A DNA stretch of 64,000 nucleotides, taken from NCBI GenBank assembly GCA_029203125.1, contig CP119317.1:1426001-1490000 (forward strand), read 5' to 3'. The stretch comes from Candidatus Cohnella colombiensis (GTDB lineage: Bacteria; Bacillota; Bacilli; Paenibacillales; Paenibacillaceae). Under the pieces are notes generated by a model, which did not search any database, had not been told where the DNA came from, and saw only the letters and a list, made by a program, of their open reading frames with translations. The translations under genes were made by a program, and so were the position numbers. Position 1 is the stretch's first letter. Each line of letters starts with the position of its first letter. Shown here piece after piece: positions 42,309 to 49,458 of the stretch.

Positions 42309-43283
42309 ATGAAAATAATGCAACTTTATGCATCGATGAAGTCAGATCTGCAATCGATTGAGGATATGATGGCGAAGACGGTGAGGTCCGATCTTCCACT
42401 TTTAAGCGAAACCTCATTACATCTATTAAAAGCAGGGGGCAAGCGACTTCGCCCTGTTTTCGTGCTATTATCAGGCAAGTTCGGAGATTATTCACTCGAA
42501 ACGCTAAAGCACGTTGCTGTACCGCTCGAACTCATTCATATGGCGACTCTTGTGCATGATGATGTTATTGACGATGCTGATACTCGGCGGGGTCAATTAA
42601 CGGTCAAGTCCAAATGGGATAATAAAATTGCAATGTACACGGGTGACTTTATTTATGCGAAAGCACTCACTGTCGTAACTAAATTGCCTAATGTCCGAAT
42701 CCATCAAACGCTATCCAATGCGATTGTTCAGATGTGTCTAGGTGAGATGGAGCAAATACGCGACTTCTTCAATGTCGAGCAGAGTGTGCGTAACTACTTG
42801 CTCCGCATTCGGCGGAAGACCGCGCTCCTAATCGCAATTAGCTGTCAGCTTGGGGCGATCGCAACGAATGCACCAGCACGGATAAGCGACGCATTATATC
42901 GCTTCGGTTATAATGTGGGTATGGCATTTCAAATCGGGGATGACTTGCTCGACCTGTGCGGAACGGAAAAAACAATTGGTAAACCACCAGGAAGTGATTT
43001 GCGACAAGGCAATATTACATTACCCGTCTTATACGCTCTTGAGGATGCGGATATTCGGGATCGGCTATTGCGCGAAATCAGCCTCATTCGTGAGAGTGAA
43101 GGGAGTGTCAGTTCTGTAGCCGCTGTTAAGCTTGTACGTGCGAGCAGTGGGATCGCTAAAGCTGAACAGATGTCTGATCGATACATCGCGAAAGCTTTAA
43201 AGGCGCTTGATACTTTGCCAGATAATAATGCTAGACGGAATCTTCATGATATTGCTCGATTTGTAGCTAAGCGCAGTTATTAA
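42309..43283 (+). CDS. hepT: Heptaprenyl diphosphate synthase component II
   Basis: 324 residues, trans-isoprenyl diphosphate synthase fold. First Asp-rich motif in LVHDDVIDDADTRRG, second in GDDLLDLCG. Together with HepS it condenses isopentenyl units into the C35 chain. A GGGTGA site precedes the ATG. Last gene of the hepS-menG-mqnP-ubiX-mqnA-hepT group. Confidence 0.94.
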   Translation: MKIMQLYASMKSDLQSIEDMMAKTVRSDLPLLSETSLHLLKAGGKRLRPVFVLLSGKFGDYSLETLKHVAVPLELIHMATLVHDDVIDDADTRRGQLTVKSKWDNKIAMYTGDFIYAKALTVVTKLPNVRIHQTLSNAIVQMCLGEMEQIRDFFNVEQSVRNYLLRIRRKTALLIAISCQLGAIATNAPARISDALYRFGYNVGMAFQIGDDLLDLCGTEKTIGKPPGSDLRQGNITLPVLYALEDADIRDRLLREISLIRESEGSVSSVAAVKLVRASSGIAKAEQMSDRYIAKALKALDTLPDNNARRNLHDIARFVAKRSY

Positions 43284-43340
43284 GCTGGATTGAATGTGTT
43301 AGAATAGACGATAACCCCAATGGATGTGAGGAGTGACGAT

Positions 43341-43784
43341 ATGGAAAGAACCTACTTGATGGTCAAGCCAGACGGCGTTCAAAGAGGTTTAATCGGTGAA
43401 ATCGTATCGCGGTTTGAACGTAAAGGCTTGAAGCTTGTTGGCGCGAAGCTAATGAATGTAACGTTGGATCGGGCTCAACGCCATTATGCGGAGCATGAAG
43501 GAAAAGATTTCTATAATCGTCTATTGGAATTTATTACAGCAGGTCCAGTATTCGCGATGGTATGGGAAGGCGATCAAGCGGTAGGGTTATGCCGAGCATT
43601 AATCGGTAAGACGAATGCGCTTGAAGCAGCACCTGGAACAATTCGCAGTGATTTTGCAATACATACGAATTTCAATCTTATTCACGGCTCGGACTCGATC
43701 GAGAGCGCAGCACGTGAAATTGCGATATTCTTCTCGGAAGAAGAGTTAGTATCCTATGACAAAGTCATTCAGGTGTGGATATGA
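43341..43784 (+). CDS. ndk: Nucleoside diphosphate kinase
   Basis: 147 residues from ATG 43341 (GAGGAG site). Active-site histidine lies in NLIHGSDS; the start MERTYLMVKPDGVQRGL is typical. It balances nucleoside triphosphate pools. The stop overlaps the cheR start (ATGA). Confidence 0.96.
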   Translation: MERTYLMVKPDGVQRGLIGEIVSRFERKGLKLVGAKLMNVTLDRAQRHYAEHEGKDFYNRLLEFITAGPVFAMVWEGDQAVGLCRALIGKTNALEAAPGTIRSDFAIHTNFNLIHGSDSIESAAREIAIFFSEEELVSYDKVIQVWI

Positions 43785-44575
43785 TTAATAAGCTTCCAGA
43801 GGATGAAGATTTTTCACAATTTATTGCGAATATAAAAAAATCTACTTCGATAGATCTTTCGCAGTATAAGGAAAATCAAATGCGAAGAAGGTTGACAACT
43901 TTACGCTTAAAGCATGGATTTTCTACATTTGATCAATATTATAGTGCACTTCTGTCGGACTCACGATTAAAAAATGAGTTTTTGGATCGGATGACGATTA
44001 ACGTATCCGAGTTTTGGCGCAATTCGAATCGATGGACGATGCTAGTAGATAAGTTTCTTCCACAGATGATCAAGACGAATTCTAGGCTTAACATCTGGAG
44101 CGCTGCATGCTCTACGGGAGAAGAACCGTATACGATTGGGATGATTCTCGATACACTCGGAGTTCTCGAACGAAGCTCTTTGCTGGCGACAGATTTGGAT
44201 GAAGGTGTAATTGCGAAGGCAAAGGAAGGCTCCTATTTAGAACGTTCGCTTCGTGAAGTGCCACCCGACTATAAAAATAAATATTTCAAAGCTGTTGATG
44301 GTGCATTCCAAGTGGATGATCGACTGAAGCGAGCAGTAAAGTATCAGAAGCATAATTTACTGCTTGACTCATTCGGTACGCAATATGATTTAATCGTATG
44401 TCGCAATGTGATGATCTATTTTACAGAAGATGCTAAAGCAATCCTCTATACGAAATTCGCCAAAGCACTCAAACCAGGTGGCCTGTTATTCGTTGGAAGT
44501 ACAGAACAAATTTTTTCTCCTGCACAGTATGGTCTTGAAACAGCGGAAACTTTTTTTTACCGTAAAATGATTTAA
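43781..44575 (+). CDS. cheR: Chemotaxis protein methyltransferase CheR
   Basis: 264 residues. Helical N-terminal domain (about 1-75) followed by a SAM-dependent methyltransferase domain with IWSAACSTGEEPYTIGM, ATDLDEGVIAKA and VCRNVMIYF. It methylates glutamates on chemoreceptors. Coupled to ndk by a 4-bp overlap, the same order as in Bacillus. Confidence 0.95.
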   Translation: MINKLPEDEDFSQFIANIKKSTSIDLSQYKENQMRRRLTTLRLKHGFSTFDQYYSALLSDSRLKNEFLDRMTINVSEFWRNSNRWTMLVDKFLPQMIKTNSRLNIWSAACSTGEEPYTIGMILDTLGVLERSSLLATDLDEGVIAKAKEGSYLERSLREVPPDYKNKYFKAVDGAFQVDDRLKRAVKYQKHNLLLDSFGTQYDLIVCRNVMIYFTEDAKAILYTKFAKALKPGGLLFVGSTEQIFSPAQYGLETAETFFYRKMI

Positions 44576-44634
44576 CGTATGTTTATATGCCTTCCAACCG
44601 ATAATAAACTTATTCAGGCTTGACGGAGGGACAT

Positions 44635-44799
44635 ATGGACAAAAGAAAAGTGATCACCGCTTATCGGCGAGGGTTAATCTCTGTTCAAGAATGTGCGCAA
44701 ATTCTCGGTTTAGAAAATGTGCAGCTACTTTCTCTCATGAGAGAATCTCAATTTGGACCTTCTGCAACTAATAAGCATCAGCAGTCCGTCCGTACTTGA
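44635..44799 (+). CDS. 54-residue HTH-like small protein
   Basis: ATG 44635 follows TGACGGAGGG. The product starts MDKRKVITAYRRGLISVQEC and contains a helix-turn-helix-like stretch (GLISVQECAQILGLENVQ), with a Ser/Gln-rich tail. It is too short for a full domain; it may be a small DNA- or protein-binding factor. The stop codon lies inside the terminator hairpin that closes the ndk-cheR group. Confidence 0.6.
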   Translation: MDKRKVITAYRRGLISVQECAQILGLENVQLLSLMRESQFGPSATNKHQQSVRT

Positions 44800-44813
44800 C
44801 GGGCTGTTTTCTT
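44782..44813 (+). terminator. Terminator overlapping the end of the small ORF
   Basis: CAGTCCGTC (44782-44790) pairs with GACGGGCTG (44798-44806) including one G-T wobble, followed by TTTTCTT. The TGA at 44797-44799 lies within the hairpin. Confidence 0.8.
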
Positions 44814-44841
44814 GTCAAACACTTTAACGCTGTAATATAAT
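44812..44841 (+). promoter_or_regulatory. Sigma-A promoter of the aro operon
   Basis: TTGTCA (44812-44817), 18-bp spacer, TATAAT (44836-44841), directly behind the terminator and 44 bp before aroC. Confidence 0.7.
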
Positions 44842-44885
44842 GAGCAAAGGTATTTACGGTCATGGGGCAAAGAGGGGGAGCTAAC

Positions 44886-46055
44886 TTGAGTTTACGATAT
44901 TTAACAGCGGGTGAAACACACGGTCCGCAGCTTACAGCTATTATTGAGGGATTACCTAGTAATTTGGAACTTGATTTCGAGGCTATTAATTTTCAGTTGC
45001 AACGTCGTCAGAAAGGTCATGGACGTGGACGTCGCATGCAAATTGAGACGGATACGGCTCAAATCGTAGGTGGCGTGCGACACGGTCGTACGACTGGGGC
45101 ACCAGTTGCGCTCGTTGTTGAGAATAAAGACTGGAAGCACTGGACAACAGTTATGAACGTAGAGCCGGTTGAAGGCGGAGATGAAGCGAAGCGTCGTGTT
45201 CATCGCCCTCGTCCGGGACATGCCGATTTGAACGGTGGTTTGAAGTACAATTTGAAAGATTTGCGAAACGTGCTTGAGCGTTCAAGTGCTCGTGAAACGG
45301 CGGCTCGTGTTGCAGTTGGTGCGATTGCTCGTCAATTGCTAGAGAAGTTCGGAGTGAAGGTAGCAGGTCACGTCGTATCGATCGGCGAAGTCGTCGCACA
45401 AACGCCTAACGTTTCCATTGATGAATTGATTGAAATTACAGAGCAGTCTCCTGTAAGAGTTGTAGATAAAGTTGCTGAACAGAAAATGACTGAACTGATC
45501 GATCGTATGAAGCAAGAAGGCGATACGATTGGTGGCGTTGTTGAATGTATCGTTGAAGGCTTGCCGGTTGGTTTAGGAAGTCACGTGCAATGGGATCGCA
45601 AGCTCGATTCACGAATTGCACAAGCCGTCGTCTCAATCAATGCGTTCAAAGGCGTTGAGATTGGGATCGGATTTGAAGCAGGCCGTCGCAACGGTTCGGT
45701 GGTCCATGACCCGATTCTTCATTCACCGGAAAAAGGCTTCCACCGCGCATCTAACAATGCAGGTGGAATCGAAGGCGGAATGTCAACGGGAGAACCTATC
45801 GTAGTACGTGGTGTAATGAAGCCAATTCCTACGTTGTATAAGCCACTAGCTAGTGTGGATATCGATACTAAGGAAGAATACACAGCACAGGTTGAGCGTT
45901 CAGATGCTTGTGCGGTACCTGCGGCGAGCGTCGTAATGGAGCACGTTGTAACATGGGAAATTGCGAAGGCGTTTCTTGAAAAATTCGGCGGCGATTCGAT
46001 AGAAGAGATTCAAGCGAATGTCGACAACTATTTGCGCCAAGTAGAGGCATACTAA
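44886..46055 (+). CDS. aroC: Chorismate synthase
   Basis: 389 residues from TTG 44886, chosen because GAGGGGGAG lies 6 nt upstream and the protein then starts at SLRYLTAGETHGP, the usual first conserved block. GTG/ATG codons further upstream have no site. It makes chorismate from EPSP using reduced FMN. Other signatures: RPRPGHADLNGGLKY and RSSARETAARVAVGA. TAATG overlap with aroB. (Named aroF in B. subtilis.). Confidence 0.96.
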   Translation: MSLRYLTAGETHGPQLTAIIEGLPSNLELDFEAINFQLQRRQKGHGRGRRMQIETDTAQIVGGVRHGRTTGAPVALVVENKDWKHWTTVMNVEPVEGGDEAKRRVHRPRPGHADLNGGLKYNLKDLRNVLERSSARETAARVAVGAIARQLLEKFGVKVAGHVVSIGEVVAQTPNVSIDELIEITEQSPVRVVDKVAEQKMTELIDRMKQEGDTIGGVVECIVEGLPVGLGSHVQWDRKLDSRIAQAVVSINAFKGVEIGIGFEAGRRNGSVVHDPILHSPEKGFHRASNNAGGIEGGMSTGEPIVVRGVMKPIPTLYKPLASVDIDTKEEYTAQVERSDACAVPAASVVMEHVVTWEIAKAFLEKFGGDSIEEIQANVDNYLRQVEAY

Positions 46056-47161
46056 TGGCTAACGAAACGCGCGAGTTAACAGTTGAGCTAGGGGATCGAT
46101 CCTACCCGATCTATATCGGGTCAGGATTGTTGGCGCGTACGGGACAATTGTTCGCTGAACGAGGTTTCTCAGTAAAGTCGCCTGTCATGCTTGTGACAGA
46201 CGCTTCTGTCGAAGGACTATATGCCGAAGCAGTGGAGAAAGCTTTAAGTGACTCCGGGTATAAAGTGACGACAGCGGTTGTTCCTTCAGGTGAAACGAGC
46301 AAATCGCTCGAGATGCTCGATGAACTCGTCGGTGTTGCTCTGCAAGCTGGGCTTGATCGTCGGTCGACCGTTATCGCCCTTGGAGGCGGTGTTGTCGGTG
46401 ATCTCGCTGGCTTCGTTGCTGCTTCGTACATGCGTGGTGTTCGCTTTGTACAAATTCCGACGACAATTCTCGCTCATGATAGCAGTGTAGGTGGAAAAGT
46501 CGCGGTTAACCATCGATTAGCCAAAAATATTATCGGCGCTTTCTATCAACCTGAGTTTGTACTCTATGACTTGGATACGTTAGCGAGTCTGCCAATGCGT
46601 GAAGTGCGCGCGGGACTGTCTGAGGTCATTAAGCATGGACTGATCTGGAACGCCGACTTTGTCAGCTGGTGCGAGGACAATGTAGAGCGACTACTAGGCT
46701 TGGAGCCGGATGCGCTTGGTTATGCGCTCTATGAAGGCTGTCGCGTGAAGTCAATCGTCGTTTCGCGGGATGAACGGGAAAATGATTTGCGTGCTATTTT
46801 GAATTTGGGTCATACGATTGGTCATGCGTTAGAGGCGGTCGCGGGTTATGGTGTTCTTGCTCATGGCGAAGCGATTGCGATTGGGATGATCGGGTCAGCA
46901 CGATTGGCAACAAGATTTGGATACGACAGCGAGATTGAAGTTGTGACTGAGCGAATATTCCGCAAGTTTGGTTTGCCGGTGCGCATTCCAGAAGGAATCG
47001 CGACGGAAGAGGTCATGGCGGCGATGCTACACGATAAGAAGTTTTTGGAAGGACAGATGGTGTTCGTCGTTCCTACTGCGATCGGCAGCGTTGAAATTCG
47101 GAATGATGTACAAATCGAATGGGTTAGCGAGATTGTGGATGGTTTAAGAGAGGGGAACTAG
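46055..47161 (+). CDS. aroB: 3-dehydroquinate synthase
   Basis: 368 residues. NAD-binding GGGVVGDLAGFVAA, substrate and zinc motifs HDSSVGGKVAVNH, GLSEVIKHG and NLGHTIGHALEA are all present. Second step of the shikimate pathway. One-base overlap with aroC; aroH follows after 6 bp. Confidence 0.96.
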   Translation: MANETRELTVELGDRSYPIYIGSGLLARTGQLFAERGFSVKSPVMLVTDASVEGLYAEAVEKALSDSGYKVTTAVVPSGETSKSLEMLDELVGVALQAGLDRRSTVIALGGGVVGDLAGFVAASYMRGVRFVQIPTTILAHDSSVGGKVAVNHRLAKNIIGAFYQPEFVLYDLDTLASLPMREVRAGLSEVIKHGLIWNADFVSWCEDNVERLLGLEPDALGYALYEGCRVKSIVVSRDERENDLRAILNLGHTIGHALEAVAGYGVLAHGEAIAIGMIGSARLATRFGYDSEIEVVTERIFRKFGLPVRIPEGIATEEVMAAMLHDKKFLEGQMVFVVPTAIGSVEIRNDVQIEWVSEIVDGLREGN

Positions 47162-47167
47162 TCGATC

Positions 47168-47533
47168 ATGAGCGTTAGAGGGATACGCGGTGCAATTACA
47201 GTTGAAGTAAATGAAGTCGATGAAATATTGGATGCAACGATTCGCTTGTTAGAGGGGATCGTGGAAGTCAATCAGTTTGCACCAGAGGATATTTGTAGTG
47301 TACTCGTTACAGTGACGCAGGATTTGGATGCGACATTCCCTGCGCGTGCAATTCGTCAAATGGCCGGCTGGGAGCTAGTACCGCTCATGTGCTCGCTAGA
47401 GGTGCCAGTCAAAGGTAGCTTGGAAAAATGCATTCGCCTCATGGTGCACGTGAACACAGATGCGTCCCAATCCGATATCCGCCACGTTTACTTAGAAGGC
47501 GCATCGGTGCTCCGTCCTGATCTGAAGGCATAG
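47168..47533 (+). CDS. aroH: Chorismate mutase AroH
   Basis: 121 residues, the trimeric AroH type. MSVRGIRGAITVEVNEVDEI at the start and the active-site region around Arg/Cys (WELVPLMCSLEVPVKGSL) fit. It turns chorismate into prephenate for tyrosine and phenylalanine. It is the last gene of aroC-aroB-aroH; in Bacillus trpE follows directly, whereas here ~1.9 kb of inserted material separates them. Confidence 0.94.
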   Translation: MSVRGIRGAITVEVNEVDEILDATIRLLEGIVEVNQFAPEDICSVLVTVTQDLDATFPARAIRQMAGWELVPLMCSLEVPVKGSLEKCIRLMVHVNTDASQSDIRHVYLEGASVLRPDLKA

Positions 47534-47545
47534 TGGGTGCACGCG

Positions 47546-47874
47546 CTAAGACCGCGAAACGGTCTTAGAACGGCAAAAGTAGCTCCGCCGCATGCACTAA
47601 GACCGCGAGACGGTCTTAGAAGCACAAAAGTAGCACCGCCGCATGCGCTAAGACCGCGAAACGGTCTTAGAACGGCAAAAGTAGCACCGCCGCATGCGCT
47701 AAGACCGCGAAACGGTCTTAGAACCGTAAAAGTAGCACCGCTGCATGCGCTAAGACCGCGAAACGGTCTTAGAAGCACAAAAGTAGCACCGCCGCATGCG
47801 CTAAGACCGCGAAACGGTCTTAGAACGGCAAAAGTAGCACCGCCGCATGCGCTAAGACTGCGAAACAAGCCTAA
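47546..47874 (+). repeat. Hairpin array 1: 51-bp tandem repeat, six full units plus one decayed
   Basis: Units start at 47546, 47597, 47648, 47699, 47750, 47801 and 47852 (exact 51-bp steps). Each begins with CTAAGACCG-CGAAA-CGGTCTTAG, a perfect 9-bp stem with a 5-nt loop, then a ~28-nt linker. A 5-nt patch right after the stem varies (ACGGC in units 1, 3, 6; AGCAC in 2, 5; ACCGT in 4). Unit 2 has loop CGAGA; unit 7 has lost its stem. It starts 12 bp after aroH, so it is probably transcribed in the aro 3' region. Open frames across it exist only because 51 is divisible by three. Confidence 0.95.
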
Positions 47875-47933
47875 TACTCGTTTCACATCTAGGAATATGA
47901 TATTATTAATAATAAATATAGCACGTGAAGCAC

Positions 47934-47970
47934 ACGTCGTTTGTCTCCAATGGAGCAAGCGGCGTTTTTT
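47934..47970 (+). terminator. Terminator after array 1
   Basis: ACGTCGTTTGTCTCC (47934-47948) pairs with GGAGCAAGCGGCGT (47952-47965), with wobbles and one bulge, then six T. It would end aro transcripts beyond the array. It lies only 40 nt before the nuclease-like gene with no clear promoter between, so it could also act as that gene's leader attenuator. Confidence 0.7.
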
Positions 47971-48009
47971 GCGTCTATATCACTTTGTAGACTATGGAGG
48001 GGGATTAGT

Positions 48010-48666
48010 GTGATAAAGGAATATGAGAAGTTTTTGGCGGAACAGATCAAAGCAGCGACAGGTATGCGATTAGAGATGTTGAAGAAGCACGGTGCAGGGG
48101 AGAAGAAGTTACTATTAGACATTTTGTGGCCGGTGTTTAAGAGTTTCAATGGGATTATTCTAGAGCACGAAATTACAACGATCACTGGTGTAAAAGCTTA
48201 TATCGATGCTTATATTCCAATATTTGGGTTGGGAATAGAAGGAGAAGGGTTTGTACCACATGCGGAACAACTGACTAGAGATCGCTTTGATTTCAGTCGA
48301 AATAAGATTCGTTCTACTGCAGTACAGGGTATAACCTATTTTCCTTTTACATGGGATGAGATGGACAAGAAGACGGAGTTGTGTAAACGCTCGCTCTATG
48401 AATTTTTAGGTAGAAAAACAACAGGATTATCAATTGAATATCAACAACTGTCACTTCATGAAAGAGAAGTGCTTCGATATGCCATTCGCCTTAACCGTCC
48501 AATTAGGTTGCAAGATGTTTGTGAATGCTTAAATATTCGAAGAGATCTTGGTTACAAAGTAATTCGAACATTGGTTGCTAATAAAATCTTTAGTCCATTG
48601 AACCCTCAATTTAAACGAAATCACTACTACGAATTGGTGGAGGAGGCACGTAAGCTATTGTGGTGA
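48010..48666 (+). CDS. Putative PD-(D/E)XK nuclease (DUF559/Vsr-like) with C-terminal winged helix
   Basis: 218 residues from GTG 48010 (GGAGGGGG site 5-6 nt before). Residues ~31-120 resemble the DUF559/very-short-patch nuclease fold: Asp66 in AYIDAYIP, Glu77-x-Glu79-Gly in GIEGEG, His84, then RDRFDFSRNKIR and ITYFPFTWDEM, which mirrors the family ending (RVLRFTWEDV type). Residues ~145-215 look like a winged helix (LSLHEREVLRYAIR ... YKVIRTLVANKI). So a DNA- or RNA-cutting enzyme with its own nucleic-acid reader is plausible. It is inserted between aroH and trpE and flanked by two hairpin arrays. The first acidic residue and Lys of the classical motif are replaced or uncertain, so activity is not proven. 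Confidence 0.6.
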   Translation: MIKEYEKFLAEQIKAATGMRLEMLKKHGAGEKKLLLDILWPVFKSFNGIILEHEITTITGVKAYIDAYIPIFGLGIEGEGFVPHAEQLTRDRFDFSRNKIRSTAVQGITYFPFTWDEMDKKTELCKRSLYEFLGRKTTGLSIEYQQLSLHEREVLRYAIRLNRPIRLQDVCECLNIRRDLGYKVIRTLVANKIFSPLNPQFKRNHYYELVEEARKLLW

Positions 48667-48815
48667 ATGAAATATTGTGGGAGATTTGATGTGGTAGGAG
48701 TAGAGATTGGTATGATGTGTGATGTTGAGGTAAGGAGTACTTGAGGATACTGATGTAGTGGTTTGAACAGAGAGGAAGCTGAGTTGTGTATGAAATGAAT
48801 GGGAGTTGGTGTTGC
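48661..48815. other. C-depleted, G/T/A-rich stretch upstream of the trp promoter
   Basis: The first 60 bases after 48661 contain no C on the plus strand and the next ~95 only a handful, with many GAG, TAG and TGG triplets. The minus strand is correspondingly C-rich and G-poor, as in Rho loading sites. There is no credible ORF. It separates the nuclease-like gene from the trp promoter. Confidence 0.6.
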
Positions 48816-48832
48816 AATTTCATTCAAATGAG

Positions 48833-48862
48833 TTGACGATATCCGCATGACGGTGCTATATT
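48833..48862 (+). promoter_or_regulatory. trpE: Sigma-A promoter of the trp operon
   Basis: TTGACG (48833-48838), 18-bp spacer, TATATT (48857-48862). Transcription would start near 48870, about 56 nt before the TRAP site. Confidence 0.75.
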
Positions 48863-48925
48863 AGATAACATATTGAACAGAGGCGGAACGGTCGGCCAGA
48901 GGGACGACAACTTACGCTGATGTGT

Positions 48926-48953
48926 GAGCTGAGTAGAGATGAGTTGAGCGGAG
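48926..48953 (+). promoter_or_regulatory. TRAP binding site in the trp leader
   Basis: Six GAG triplets at 48926, 48931, 48936, 48941, 48946 and 48951, each separated by exactly two bases, the spacing TRAP prefers. Two more GAG (48880, 48899) lie upstream out of phase. Bases 48933-48941 (GTAGAGATG) are complementary to 49024-49032 in the 5' arm of the attenuator, so TRAP binding would block the antiterminator. mtrB at 37347 encodes the protein. Confidence 0.85.
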
Positions 48954-49022
48954 TTACTGTAACCACGCGCTGTTTTGTTTTATGCGCATGGGAAGTCAGT
49001 CTCTAATCTTATGCGATAACGC

Positions 49023-49052
49023 GCATCTCTGCGAAGCAGAGATGCTTTTTTT
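49023..49052 (+). terminator. trp attenuator terminator
   Basis: GCATCTCTGC (49023-49032) and GCAGAGATGC (49036-49045) form a perfect 10-bp stem with a GAA loop, followed by seven T. It competes with the antiterminator formed by 48933-48941 and 49024-49032. Confidence 0.92.
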
Positions 49053-49079
49053 ATGGAATCAACCGATGTTTGAAGAAAT

Positions 49080-49404
49080 AAGTCGGCGAAACCGACTTAA
49101 ATGCCCAAAACAAGCAGCACGAAGCGCAGTAAGTCGGCGAAACCGACTTAAATGCCCAAAACAAGCAGCACGAAGCGCAGTAAGTCGGCGAAACCGACTT
49201 AAATGCCCAAAACAGGCAGCACAAAGCGCACTAAGTCGGCGAAACCGACTTAAATGCCCAGAACATGCTGCACGAAGCGCAATAAGTCGGCGAAACCGAC
49301 TTAAATGCTCAAAACATGCTACACGAAGCGCAATAAGTCGGCGAAACCGACTTAAATGCTCAAAACAAGCAGCATGAAGCCCACTAAGTCGGTGAAACCG
49401 ACTT
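49080..49404 (+). repeat. Hairpin array 2: 51-bp tandem repeat, seven units, inside the trp leader
   Basis: Units start at 49080, 49131, 49182, 49233, 49284, 49335 and 49386, all 51 bp apart. Each begins AAGTCGG-CGAAA-CCGACTT (7-bp perfect stem, extended by a T/A pair; loop TGAAA in the last) followed by a ~32-nt linker that drifts gradually from unit to unit; units 1 and 2 are identical. Loop, period and linker (AAxGCxxAAAAxxAGCA) are related to array 1 while the stem bases differ in a paired way. It lies between attenuator and trpE, 55 bp before the trpE start, so it is part of the trp mRNA when the attenuator is read through. Confidence 0.95.
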
Positions 49405-49458
49405 AAATGCCTAAATCATGCAAAAAACCACCTACCAACATAATGGGAGAGATGCGAT

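Noticed and set aside
47488..48013. Long open frames on both strands across array 1 (products of 17-residue repeats)
   Set aside because: The 51-bp period is a multiple of three, so all frames stay open without selection; no ribosome site precedes them.
48611..48848. Minus-strand ORFs of ~70 codons in the C-depleted region
   Set aside because: Low-complexity His/Ser/Pro-rich products arise from base skew alone.
48982..49377. Open frame of 131 codons over array 2
   Set aside because: It runs through the trp terminator and the hairpin array; repetitive product, no ribosome site.
47546..49404. CRISPR arrays
   Set aside because: Whole 51-bp units repeat, there are no unique spacers between short repeats, and no cas gene is near.
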